Shown here in pieces: positions 39,105 to 52,028 of a stretch of DNA of 64,000 nucleotides. The notes under the pieces were generated by a model. That model was not told the origin of the DNA. It did not search any database and saw nothing but the letters and a program-made list of their open reading frames with translations. Within the stretch, counting starts at the first letter, position 1. The number at the start of each line of letters is the position of its first letter. The translations under genes were made by a program, and so were the position numbers. Source of the DNA: Apostichopus japonicus (lineage: Eukaryota; Echinodermata; Holothuroidea; Aspidochirotida; Stichopodidae); NCBI RefSeq assembly GCF_037975245.1, contig NC_092575.1, forward strand, positions 6,917,001 to 6,981,000. Reading direction: 5' to 3'.

Positions 39105-39884
39105 CATGATTTTTTTCTCCACTATTCTTTTGGTCAGAGCCTGTCAGTTTTGCTTTAATTCGCACATCACAACTCATAAGTGACCTTTCCTTAATTTAAC
39201 GAAACGCCAGTTACCAAGAATAGGCTGTTCTTACACCTGACCAGTGACAATATACGACAACGTATAAGATGAACTAAAAACAGCTTGAGTGTGATCTTGT
39301 TAGACTGACAGCCGTCAGTAGTTTTTTGTTGTTGTTGTTGCTCCGAGCCGTCTCATAGAGACACGAGCAACCAGGCAAAACAAACATGTATTTGGTAAGA
39401 AAACCAACATCCCCTCCTTTACCTTTTCAACGAACTGTATCCATTTTAATAGAGCCAACGCGTTATAACATACTTGCAATGTAAACATGCTAATTGAGAT
39501 TTCTTGGCACGTACCGACTGTTCCTATTGCGACAATAAAACTGGTCTTTTCCGAAACCCCCCCCCCCCCAAAAAAAAAAAAAAGCAAAAACGAAGAAACA
39601 TCTATCCTTTCTTGGTTGTGGTTTAAGTTAAAGTTTTGTGCGACTAATTTTAGAAACACATCTGAAACTTAATACAAATGATTATTGCAAGTAGTAAAAA
39701 CACTTGCTTCCTTTTCGGTTCAGTCATCAAAAAGAGTTAGAAATCTTTGCTTTTCGTCGGTTCTTAATTACTGAATTTCACCGTAGTCCCTTCGTTTACA
39801 ATTCTCATTACAAAGAGATGGTGGGTTTTTGTCAAGGCGCTGATAAACTGGAGATTGAATGCGTAGTAATATGGAACGCGAAAA
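39105..39884. other. No gene seen
   Basis: AT-rich flank of the hAT element, with a C run followed by an A run at about 39558-39583. No gene recognised. Confidence 0.45.
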
Positions 39885-40045
39885 GGGCAAACTTATTTCG
39901 TTGTCTAAACTAAGTTTGTTGTTGTCTAAACTAAAGTTGTTGCTGCTGTTTTACCAAGTTGTTGCTCAAACTCACTTTGATGTCTTAACTTCCTTTGTCT
40001 AAAGTCTAAACATACGTCGTTGTCTAAACTTACGTTGTTGCCATC
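39885..40045. repeat. Degenerate TTGTTGTCTAAACT repeat
   Basis: TTGTTGTCTAAACTAAGTT-type words of about 20-25 bp recur with changes (TTGTCTAAAGTCTAAAC, GTTGTCTAAACTTACG). A short, decayed tandem repeat. Confidence 0.55.
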
Positions 40046-40383
40046 GGGCGCTGTTCAAAATTGCTCAACCGCGTAATGTAAACCAGAATGCAAAATGCAT
40101 TTAGGTTTCGATGACTTCAGTGCACTAGATTTCTGCTTGTTAGTATAAGCAGAACTAGCTGTTACAATAGAAATGGCCCGAACCACCATTTTGATACAAT
40201 AACACTATATGGCATGATAAACATAGGTCAGTCTACTGTACGTGGCTATATACACACCTCCACCAAAAACAATATAGGGAGGCTCCCGTCGCCAGCCTAT
40301 CAGATAACACATCAGTGCACATCAGATAACGAATAGAAGGCTGCACGGTCAACAACTTTTAATATGTTATAGGCTATGCATAT

Positions 40384-40619
40384 ACGCTGTGAATGTCTGA
40401 ACTCAAGTAAAACGAGTGTCGAGACAAAGTACCAGCATATAATAAAAATACTGCACTTTTCATCTGATTTCATTTAGCCCATTCAACAATGTGTAGAGAT
40501 ACGCTGTGAATGTCGGAACTCAAGTAAAACGAATGTCTAGATAAAGTACCAGCATTTATTAAAAATACTGCACTTTTAATCTGATTTAATTTTAGTCCCT
40601 TCAACAATGTGTAGAGATG
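40384..40619. repeat. 117 bp tandem duplication
   Basis: Two adjacent copies start ACGCTGTGAATGTC at 40384 and 40501 and end CAACAATGTGTAGAGAT. They are about 90 percent alike by eye, differing by scattered substitutions and a small indel, so this is a fairly recent duplication. No coding frame spans it meaningfully. Confidence 0.9.
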
Positions 40620-41026
40620 ACAGTAATATGCCTATTACTAGGGACAAAAGTTTTCGTCCCGATCGAATACCAATTGCGTTTATGATATGACCTGTACTTT
40701 TTCCTAGTGTAGTTGTAAAGATGCGATCGTATCACTGCCTGTACTTTGTGAATGCTATACACAATATATATGGCAGATGCCATCCGACAGTGCCCTAGCT
40801 TTGCTGTTTTACAGGGGCGGCCGCTCGACCTTCATTTCAACTCCGTTAATAGTGCATCCATGCTTTGACCTTGCAGCGATTTCACCAGCAACCCCAACTC
40901 TTCAAATATCCCCGTACACGCAGTGTGCATATTTAGCTAAATTCGGGGTGTGGGTGGGTAGGGATTGTTACCTACCTACTTTCTGGCAGTGCGTGTAAAA
41001 GTTCTTCATATCCTGTGTCACATATA

Positions 41027-41202
41027 TGGTTCTTCATACCCCTGTCATATTTACGCATTATTCATGTACCCCTGTCATATTAATACATTATTCATATACC
41101 CCTGTCATATTTATGCATTATTCATATACCCCTGTCATATTTATGCATTATTCATAGCCCTGTCATATTTATGCATTATTCATACCCCTGTCATATTTAT
41201 GC
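41027..41202. repeat. 30 bp tandem repeat, six units
   Basis: Unit CCTGTCATATTTATGCATTATTCAT plus a few bases. Unit starts at 41041, 41071, 41101, 41131 and 41159 give spacings of 30, 30, 30 and 28. Because 30 is a multiple of three, a chance frame (40965-41282) encodes a repeated Tyr-Pro-Cys-His-Ile peptide. Confidence 0.9.
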
Positions 41203-41979
41203 AAGAAACAGCACTAAACGGCTTAAACAAAACACCCAATTCACTTTTTCCTCTTTTTTTTTTTGGCAACGCAAAGCATTAACACAACATCTATATACTG
41301 TATAACACAACATCTCTATCTATTTTGATGTTGTATATGATTACACTATAGATATAGCCAACAAACCAAGATTATCTGCGCAACGTTCTTCCGTCTCCGC
41401 ATTGTACAGTTATAGTATGAGATGGAGCGGCAGAGGTTGTGTAAGTATAGGACGGGGAGGGATGAGGGAATAGCCTCTCCCGAATGAAATATTAGAACAT
41501 TGGTTGACAATTTGCGAGGCGTGTTTCTGCTATATGCCTCCTGTATGCCGGATTCCCAACTATAAGGACGATGTTGTATAGTTGAACTATTAGTTTAAAA
41601 TATCGATTAAAGACTATTGCAAGGTTATACATCTCCCACCCCCCTCCCAAGTTCCCTCTGTTGCGGACCTGCCGAGAGAGGGGAGTCAGGGGTACAACGT
41701 CGGGGACCAGAGACAATTAGACCCATTGAAAAATGTGGAGGGGCGTGATAACTTTGGGATAAAGAATATTTTCAATTTCATAATATAATTCAGGAAAAAT
41801 GAAGGTTGCAAAGAAAAGGGGGAGGGGTGTGACAAACTGTCCCACTGCTGGCTGTGGAGGTCTCCGGCTTTTTGCGTACTTCTTATATATTTATATTTAT
41901 ATATTTCCGCTCAAGAGTCATTATTTTATGAGCATTTTTGAAACATTTTTAGGACGATACAAATCAGTATCTTATAAGC
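41203..41979. other. No gene seen
   Basis: AT-rich with short G-rich patches near 41445 and 41815. No gene or element ends recognised. Confidence 0.45.
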
Positions 41980-42531
41980 CAGGGTTTCCCTAACTTAATT
42001 CCCCCCCCCCCGCCCCACGAACCTCCTGTGGATGTCAGAGTTGTCCACGAACCCCCAACGTTTTGAGACACAATCTGAGTCATTATTATACTCTAATTTT
42101 CAAGCATGAATTTATGCTAACTTTGCTTTTTGTGTCTGGCAAAATGGAGGTCATCTGGAATTTCCAAAATAATAATAATAATTACTCTGGCCAACCTTTC
42201 GGTTACTTTCTCAGCTCTTTACCTTCACGACGTACTGTCATGCGTACACCAACTTCACCAAAGTCATGCGGCCTGTGTCTTGTTTCATAATTCAGTTATT
42301 TATCGCATGCACGGTATATGGTACTACTATGGCAACATATGCCCATGGAACGCGAAAAGAGTTTGTCGATAGGTACGACTTTTGTACATTACTAAATTAT
42401 ATGATATATCAGATTTTAGTTCAACAAAAGGTACCGGTACTCTAGTTTGACTTTCAGAAACGTCTCACGAACCCCCTGGGATGGACCCACGCACCCCTGG
42501 GGGTTCATGCACCCCAGTTAGGGAACCCCTG
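41980..42531. mobile_element. Non-autonomous hAT-type transposon, 552 bp
   Basis: The left end reads CAGGGTTTCCCTAACT and the right end, reverse complemented, CAGGGGTTCCCTAACT (15 of 16 identical). Flanks TTATAAGC (41972-41979) and GTATAAGC (42532-42539) match at 7 of 8 positions, consistent with an 8 bp hAT target duplication with one mutation. Sub-terminal CACGAACC-type words lie near both ends. No transposase frame; a frame at 42063-42372 is a by-product. Confidence 0.85.
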
Positions 42532-43284
42532 GTATAAGCATTGTATTATAGTCGGTAAATGGTTGGCGATAGGGAAGTAGCATATTCTATCAAAGGACTA
42601 CAAAATGTTACCCACAAAATAGTGCAATTTTTGTCTGTTGCATCGAAAACCACTGAATTGAATCTCAATGTTACATTGTACTTTTCTTATATATAGTAGA
42701 TCATAATAATTACACAGCACATGCATATACTATAACATACATATATAAAGATTCACGTGTGCAGAATTTTGGTTGAGGTTCTTGTACTTATTTGTACTAT
42801 GGTGACACGAAAGAACGCTATTTTCTGGAAAGAAACCAATAAAATCAATTGGTTTAACTGAATTACCATCCCGTGGCAGTCAGTGAAAGTTAATATTCCG
42901 GATTCCGGCAATTTTATCTAGTCCGTGAAGGTGATTATCTACAATTAGTGATTCCAGGATCTGTCACGTGACCCTGTTCGAGCTATCATTTTCTCCTACA
43001 CACTGAGTGAAAAAAAGAAAGCTATATTGGGTGAAAAAGCGACGAACTCACTGGTATACGTGAATAAAATACATGCACGCACAGTGCACAGTATAATATC
43101 GCTTTGACAACAATATAATTGTAAAACGTCCCGCAAAAATAATACAATAATTTGAGATGGTGGTTATTAAAAGATGAGGATTTTTTTTTTAAATTAAAAT
43201 CGATAATTATATGAAGAGGGGTGAGATGGTATAAAGGGGAGTGGAAGGGATGACACCTGGTCTTAGCTTGATTATTGTTGGCAG
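42532..43284. other. No gene seen
   Basis: AT-rich flank of the transposon. No gene or repeat with definable ends. Confidence 0.45.
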
Positions 43285-43930
43285 TCAGTGGTACATGATA
43301 TCTGGTCTAATGTACTCTTGTGTATATCAGTCTGATGGTGTATTGTATATGCTTTCTTAACATCTGAGTCTGTTACCCTTTTAGATTGATACAAGTTGCG
43401 TTTACCTAAGGTACTTGAAGTTAATCTGGTATATTTGATTTCTACTCTGATAAAGATGAAGAAACCCGGTCTCGTATACAGCTTATCAGTCTCAGAACTG
43501 ATATAACGTCAGCCTGAAATACTTCTTCTTCAGACTGACTTTGTCATTGTTCGTGTCGTGCGAGCAGTCTGCAGACAGGCTACATCACTCCGGGTTATTA
43601 GGGACTTAATATCAGTCTGACATATTTTGGTGACCGTTCGGATAACTATATATACCATATATCTCATATACAGCTTACCAGTCTTAGTCTTATACAACGC
43701 CGGTCTGACTGTGGTATAATTGGTACTACTACTCTGCAGACAGATTTAATTACTGATATATACTTGATACCAGCAGTCTGCATTTATTTGATGCCAGTAC
43801 ATTACTATGAAACCGGTCTCATATATACTGTACAGCTAATCAGTTTATATTAATTTATATAGTCAATCTGATATACCTCGTCAGTCTGAGTCTGGTGTAC
43901 TATAGTCTGATGCAGGTTAAGTCTAGTATA
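43285..43930. repeat. Degenerate CAGTCTGA-type repeat zone
   Basis: CAGTCTGA, GTCTGATA, ATACAGCTTATCAGT and related words recur across about 650 bp at irregular spacing, on one strand. An old minisatellite or dispersed short repeat. Confidence 0.5.
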
Positions 43931-44091
43931 CTTATTACCAATCTTACACACATGATGTTCATATTCAGTATTTTTGTAAATCAACAGATAGACGTCAGAG
44001 ATGATTTATATCAATTTTATAGTATTCTCTGTATGCAAAACGTGTGTATCTGCCCATCTGTTCTATCGGTGATATTTATCGTATAGTGTTT

Positions 44092-44310
<219 letters not shown>

Positions 44311-44637
44311 CAGTATATTCAATAAGTATCCCGGCTGCTAAGAGTGTGAGTTTCCCTTAGATCCTATTCATATCACATGTTAGAGCTTTCATAACTACAC
44401 AGACAAGTATGACACGAAAACTCATTAGCTATAGTGAGAGAGTTGAAAAATGCCAATATGATGTATATAAATAGAGTATAAACAAATCACTGAAGACAAA
44501 AGAAACATGATAAACATTTGGATGATCAATGGCTCTCATCAATCATACTCTTCACTTCACATTTAATTTTCAAAATATGCTTTTTCATATGTTGGCTCAT
44601 TAATTTAGTTCTTCTTGTATCGCTCAACAATAGCAAC

Positions 44638-44728
<91 letters not shown>

Positions 44729-44729
44729 G

Positions 44730-44786
<57 letters not shown>
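44638..44786. repeat. (TA)n microsatellite
   Basis: Roughly 150 bp of TA with a few ATGTATATGTATATG interruptions. No coding meaning. Confidence 0.95.
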
Positions 44787-44789
<3 letters not shown>

Positions 44790-45402
44790 CTTTAACATAA
44801 ATATGTAGTTGGATTTTGCAATAATTAAAACCTGAAATAAAATCCCTTTTTGCGTCGCGTAGATCAAAATGTATGTCCTTACATCCTGATCGGAAAAAAA
44901 ATGAGCTGAAATCTAGATTAATTAGAAGGTACCGTATTTAATTAACTTTGCGACTGTTTTGCCATATGATTCTTACATTTTTGGTCACGATCCTCTTGAA
45001 ACTTATTTCATTAGTTTGTGTTTACGTCTTTAATAGTTGTTTTTTTGTTAATTTTTTCTTAATTTTAAATATTGCAGTGGTTACATGTTTGTGCATATTG
45101 TATTACGTCGTGATGTAAATCGTTAGTATCTGGTTTCGCAGTGACGTTAATGTTAGGATAATCAGTGTTGGTTTTCGACAACAAAATACAGCTGCATGCA
45201 GTTGTCTGCGAAATATTAGTGATTTCTACACTATTTATATGTACTTTGGCTGCTGAGATTTTACATTGTGTTGTGCATTTATTAGAATTAGATGCGGTTC
45301 CTATACTACTGTTATTCGAAATCAGACGTGTAGTGAGTCCGTACTCCTAGTCTCGTTCTAGTAGTCTCGTATACTCTCGCATAGTTACCTGTGCTGGGAT
45401 AT
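44787..45402. other. No gene seen
   Basis: AT-rich spacer. No gene recognised. Confidence 0.45.
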
Positions 45403-45408
45403 ATTCGA

Positions 45409-45468
45409 ATCCCGGTGGAGGCTGGAAGTTTTTTCACTGTTCTGAATTTTATATATATATATTTATAT
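45409..45468 (+). mobile_element. 5'-truncated copy of the tRNA-derived SINE
   Basis: From TTCGAATCCCGGTGGAGGCT onward this matches the B-box half and body of the 31.55 kb SINE (GGCTGGAAGTTTTTTCACTG, TTCTGAATTTT), and it ends in the same kind of TA tail. The A-box half is missing; 5' truncation is usual for elements copied by LINE machinery. Confidence 0.75.
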
Positions 45469-45634
45469 ATTCATATTCATCTGCCCTATTACGTAACATA
45501 TGCTATCATTTCTCCGGGTCTTCCAATTGTTATACGATCCCAGATGCGCTCACGCGTTCTACATAACTGGAACTTGGGCCAACAACGTGTTTCTGCAGAC
45601 TTCGTGAATATTCATAGCATACTAGAACATTCCA

Positions 45635-45838
45635 GCCAGTTGGGACAATTTCCTAATGCTAATACCTCTCTAAACTGTAGTCCAATATCATGCTCTCAAA
45701 GCACTGGTATTGTCAGTACAAACAGTTCCTAACCTTGATCTGATAGAAACCCTGATATTCATACTGCTCATACTGACAATACGAGTGCTCTGAAGCGGGA
45801 CATAACACTAGAGTATAGAAAAAATCGTCCCAACTGGG
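45635..45838. repeat. Imperfect inverted repeat
   Basis: Two blocks pair. CCAGTTGGGACAATT on the left (about 45637-45651) pairs with 45825-45838. TCAAAGCACTGGTATTGTCAG (about 45696-45716), which I read with a few mismatches, pairs with about 45772-45795. Arm order is correct for one long stem-loop, and the right arm lies inside the candidate LTR. It could be a foldback relic or an inverted LTR fragment. Confidence 0.6.
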
Positions 45839-46022
45839 TGCACTTGGGTACACTTGGTATAAAAGCCGCAGACACCCGATTGAGCGCCCTCTCCATTTTC
45901 TCCGTTCGTTCTGTTAAGAGGTTGTCTCCATATCTCTGATGGTCACTCATGGTTTTGACTACCGTGCCCGTATTAAACGCAATATATATTTAACTCTATA
46001 CTTCTCCGTTGTCGGAACTCCA
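45736..46022 (+). mobile_element. Candidate solo LTR
   Basis: The segment starts TG and ends CA and is flanked by ACCT on both sides (45732-45735 and 46023-46026). Inside are a TATA box (TATAAAAG, 45858-45865) and, 114 bp downstream, a poly(A)-signal variant (ATTAAA, 45972-45977), the order expected in the U3-R-U5 of an LTR retrotransposon. No second LTR, primer-binding site or gag/pol frame is seen. A 4 bp duplication with TG/CA ends can occur by chance, so the call is tentative. Confidence 0.35.
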
Positions 46023-46289
46023 ACCTTATAAATTCATCCTGCTGTAAGCCAACCTACTATAGCCTTCTCTAATGGATTCCCGTCGCTCTACCTTGTCTTC
46101 CATCTACGGACTCTGCTAAGGATTTCTCCAACTGAACTAAGTTTCTGAACATCCAGCCGAACTATTTCAACCCTTCTATAGCAAACCTGGAAACTGTCCG
46201 CCAAACCACACCCAGTACTAAGGTAACTCCAATTCGGCCAAAGTCAGAAACTCTCACCTCGGCTCTCCTAGGTCCAGAAAGACAATAAG

Positions 46290-46352
46290 ATATATAGGCT
46301 ATATATATATATATAGTCCTATATATATATATATAGTCCTATATAAATATAT
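46290..46352. repeat. AT-rich tandem repeat
   Basis: Two copies of TATATATATATAGTCC of about 24 bp spacing, inside a TA-rich stretch. Confidence 0.7.
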
Positions 46353-46379
46353 AATCGAAGAAGAATTGAATGTTTACGT

Positions 46380-46960
46380 CATATAAGCATATTGTGCAAC
46401 CAATTGCATGATGAAACGTGTTATGTTAATACACCACATACCAATGTTGTTACACTACTGCATTGCCAGTATCCATGTTGAAACATGCTTGCGAGAAACA
46501 GCATCTAGACACTATTAGGATATTCGGTGACGGTTAATGCATGTATCCTATTATATGGGCATGTTGTAACTTGATTACATGACACAAAAACTACACAATG
46601 TCAGGATGTTGCAACATGATTCCATGGACAGTGCATGCACTACGAGGACTTTGTAAGTGAAAATGCATCGTGTAAATGCATATTTCAACAGGATCACTTT
46701 AGCAACATCGGCAAAAGTGTCAAGATGTTGCGACATAAATTCATGAACACCATGTACAATATTATGATGTTGATAATATGACGGTAGGACGCATCAGCTA
46801 GTACGCTACCGAGACTTTGTAACTAATGACGAAATACCACCATGTGGTTTATCTTGGTTAATTTAACAACATCTTCAAAATATCAGTATGTTGTAACCTA
46901 ATCATCTGGATCAGACAGATCTAAACACAATCATAGGGATGTTGCGACATGGTGGAGTGA
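46380..46960. repeat. Degenerate repeat with GATGTTGCAACATGAT core
   Basis: GATGTTGCAACATGATTNCATG and relatives (ATGTTGTAACTTGATTACATG, GATGTTGCGACATAAATTCAT) recur about every 55-65 bp. The core is partly palindromic (GTTGCAAC). About eight diverged copies. Confidence 0.6.
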
Positions 46961-48190
46961 GACACCTTCATATCTGCACCGAATGTTCTTATTTACTCTA
47001 ATGGTTGTCATAACTAGGACAGAAAACTATTCACCACTACATAATTCTTGTATTGTGACCAACGCTTGCTATATGGGCCATGTATATTAATTAGTCTGAT
47101 TACAACTTGATAATTTGATAAAATCATCATTTTTCTTTCAAACGATATCTACACATCAAACTATTTTTCTATAATCTCAGTCTTGACGAATTCATGAACG
47201 CACTACAGTCCGCATAATAGAGGGCGTAGTTCTGAATTTCATTTATTACGGAGATGCATAAATCATTCACATCGGTCAACAATGTTTTCAGCAGGGTATA
47301 ACCGATGAGTATCGAGATAGGGTTCTGTGAGGGGGATAGGGAGTTGGTGGGGATAGGAGAAGCCGTCAAACGGTAAATTATGGGGAAATCAATATTATTA
47401 GGAGAATATATAATATTTGAAATTAGATTATTCTTCAAAGTGTACACGAAATTTTTGGCCGTTCTTATATTTATCTTGGTACATTTTGTGAAAGCCCGTG
47501 CCCTTCCACTATTTCTCCTCTCTTTTTTTTCCATTTTTTTTGTTCTATCTGTTTATCTTGCATACAAATTCTTATGTTTTAATCATTCAAAAAATGATTA
47601 AGAATACGGCATCAATTCGTACGAATTCTACAGTTTTCAAAGAAAGCTTCATTAAGTTTTACCACGCAATTACACAGAATTTAGCAATCTCAAAATAGGT
47701 TGCCTATAGTTCCACGGGCTATATTATACATTTTCCACATATTGGCTATATGAAAGGACGATATTACACACTATGCGAGACACCCTGTATGTAGGTTCCA
47801 TGCTGTATGTATGATGCCAATGGACATTGAACCCTGCGATTTTACCAAACACGTTTCTATAGAAACACTAAAATGTGGTCATACAAAACGGAGACAGACG
47901 TCTCCGTCGATTTTATCCTCGGGAATTGTCTGCTTCTTATAAAAATAAAATTGTTGGTACTAGTTGACAAAATCGCAAGACAGAGTACTTTATGGGGGGG
48001 GGGGAGAGAGAAAATGTTAATTATATGTATGCCTGCCACTTACTTCGCTGATGGTTAGCACGTTTTAAGTTTTGTATAACGTTACCCAAACGTATACAGT
48101 TTGACGATGTTAATACAGTACTGTACAACGCATATGATCCAAAAGGGAACAAACTTCGGATAACTTTGTTGAATTTCGTAATTTTCCTTA
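46961..48190. other. No gene seen
   Basis: AT-rich with a G run at about 47994-48003. A 121-codon minus-strand frame at 47169-47534 has no recognisable domain and overlaps another frame on the opposite strand. Confidence 0.4.
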
Positions 48191-48475
48191 AACATGCATG
48201 CCTCACCCCACCCCACCACCCGTATGAACTCTATCGCATTGTGTCACCACCCACCCCATTGTACACCCCGTGGCCCTTCCCCACTACCCACTTACATTGC
48301 CCACATCATTTGCCCTATCATAGTGCCATTCAGTGCCGACATCATAGCCCACCAACATAGGACTTCCCTGACGCTCACCCCCATTTCCCACCCCATTGCC
48401 TAACCCAACCCATGTACCCACCCCATCGCCACTTCAACTAGCCACCCCATCGCCCACCCCCACTCCCCACTTCCC
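48191..48475. repeat. C-rich degenerate repeat
   Basis: CCACCCCATTGCCCACC-type words recur with variable spacing. Low complexity. Frames here encode His/Pro-rich peptides only. Confidence 0.7.
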
Positions 48476-48932
48476 AACAGTTTCGTCACCTCCATGGAAA
48501 TATATGTTCTGCAGAAACTGGCCTAATAAGTACTGCCTATTGTATACAAAATAAAAGCTTGAATCATCTGATAATCTGTAAATCGAAGGATGTACGCAAG
48601 CGTGTAGCCCGAGTCTAACTCTTTATACCTTGATAAATTTCATTAATAAATCATTCATGTTTCTGTATGATATGATAAATTTGATTGTAAAAAAAGTACA
48701 TTCTAGTTATAATGCATTATTGTGTCCTGGTTTGTCATCGATTCATATGAACTATGCATTGATGGTGTTTTCCCATTATCTCGAGACAGAAATGATATTC
48801 TCAAATAATTTCTATTTCATCGGGTACAATATAACGGTCGTAGCATCGTGGACACACACAAAAAAAAACGTGACCTAATTTACGTAAGACATAATTTCTT
48901 GGTATCTGTACGTGCGTATAATTATATTTATG
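48476..48932. other. No gene seen
   Basis: AT-rich left flank of a hAT element. No gene recognised. Confidence 0.45.
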
Positions 48933-48940
48933 TTCATTAG

Positions 48941-49311
48941 CATAGGCGTAGGAGCCTAATTTGATTGGGGGGGGGGCTGTAACGTTTGCCCGAAAAATAT
49001 AACCAAAATTTTCGTGCGTTCAACATATTAATGTGCATATTATATAGGCATTCATCGGTTATTACATCACATGCCGATCACATACAATCATTTTCCGTGT
49101 TATTACCCTTCCATATTGGTTATAATTATTGGGGAAGTCGTTACAATAATTATGATAATAATAATATCAGTTTAACCATCGAAAAACACATTGCAAATTA
49201 TATTTCTTTCAGCAGGTGCCCGAAAAATTCTCAGCATATTGCCCAAATTTTCACAAAATTGTTTGGTTGGGGGTAGCCCCCCCCCCCAGTCCCTCGCCTC
49301 CTACGCCTATG
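48941..49311. mobile_element. hAT-type MITE, 371 bp
   Basis: The ends are perfect 14 bp inverted repeats (CATAGGCGTAGGAG at the left; its reverse complement ends at 49311). A perfect 8 bp duplication, TTCATTAG, flanks the element (48933-48940 and 49312-49319). Poly-G/poly-C blocks sit just inside both ends, and GCCCGAAAAAT occurs twice as a direct repeat (48988 and 49218). The 96-codon frame inside it is not a gene. Structure indicates hAT; the exact family is not recognised. Confidence 0.9.
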
Positions 49312-49552
49312 TTCATTAGCTTGAACCTCCAGATTGTAATTATTCGCTTACTATATAGAAACCAATGAAAAAAAAAACAACATTTATTGCAACATTCTGT
49401 ACTACTGCCGGTCATTTAAACGTTACTGTGGCATGGTACAGTCTTACACCTTTAAAGGGAACGGGAAGTTTGGAGGAAATTGGGAGAGGGAGGGGTAAGG
49501 GTGTGAGTTGCAGTTCCATGTCCAGAATTTGGATTTTAGTAAACACTGTTTA

Positions 49553-50205
49553 GTTATCATCATGATATGCTGTAACTACATACAATCATCGTTTATGCTA
49601 TGCTGTACAGTTATCATCATGATATGCTATAACTACAAACAATTAACCTGTATATGCTATACTGCTTAGTTCTCATCATGATATGCTATGACTACGTACA
49701 ATCATCCTATATGCTATTCAATATAGTTATCATCATGATATGCTATGACTACATACAATCATCCTTTATGCTATGCTGTTTAGTTATCATCATGATATGC
49801 TATAACTACACACAATTATCCTTTATGCTATGCTGTATAGTTATCATCATTATATGCTATGACTACACACAATCACCATCATGCTATGCTGCATAGTTTA
49901 TATTCACCATGCATGTATGACATGAATACGCAGTTTACAATCTTATATTTGATATGGCTCAGTACAGGTTATATCATACAAACATTGTACGCAGTTTGTA
50001 ATCACCATCGGATACTGTACAGTTTACAATCATGATATATGCTATACGATAGTTTACGATCATCTTACGTGCTATGTCTACGCATTTTGCATTCATCGCA
50101 AGCTACATGCTATAATGTACAGTTTTACAATCATCATAATTGCTATACTGTAGTTCGTAATCTTCTATGATGTGACTACACAGTTCGCAATCACAATACA
50201 CTCTA
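49553..50205. repeat. 57-59 bp tandem repeat
   Basis: Six clear units from 49553 to about 49898 contain GTTATCATCATGATATGCTA, ACTACATACAATCATC and TTTATGCTATGCTG. Unit starts at 49553, 49610 and 49669. Beyond 49900 the same words (ACAATCATCAT, GCTATACTGTA) continue in decayed form to about 50205. Confidence 0.85.
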
Positions 50206-50216
50206 TGTGAACGAAG

Positions 50217-51812
<1,596 letters not shown>

Positions 51813-51905
51813 TTCGTACGTGCTCGGTCTTACTCGTACGTACTCGTACGTCCTCGGTCGTACTCGTACGTCCTCGGTCGTACTCGTACGTACTCGTCCT
51901 CATAG
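51813..51905. repeat. 20-22 bp CG-containing minisatellite
   Basis: Four to five units of TCGTACGTCCTCGGTCGTAC form, with TACTCGTACG interspersed. It lies just upstream of the large 40 bp array, which shares the TGTACTCGTA word, so the two may be related in origin. Confidence 0.85.
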
Positions 51906-52028
51906 ATTTGTACTCGTACTCCAAACTTGAGGTATTTTGAGATATAGTTGAAAATTTTAGTACTCACGTACTCGTGTGTAAACCTTTTTATACCCGCACT
52001 CATACCAAGGGGAATTCTACTTGTACTC

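Noticed and set aside
37278-39183. Frames inside the 37-39 kb element as a possible transposase
   Set aside because: All are short, lie on both strands, and are Gly/Pro-rich where they cross poly-G/poly-C. None shows hAT dimerisation-domain or BED-finger features.
47169-47534. 121-codon minus-strand frame
   Set aside because: Overlaps an open frame on the opposite strand. No domain, signal or conserved motif recognised.
49553-49898. CRISPR-like array
   Set aside because: Units are 57-59 bp and repeat along their full length, with no unique spacers; this is an ordinary minisatellite in apparently eukaryotic DNA.
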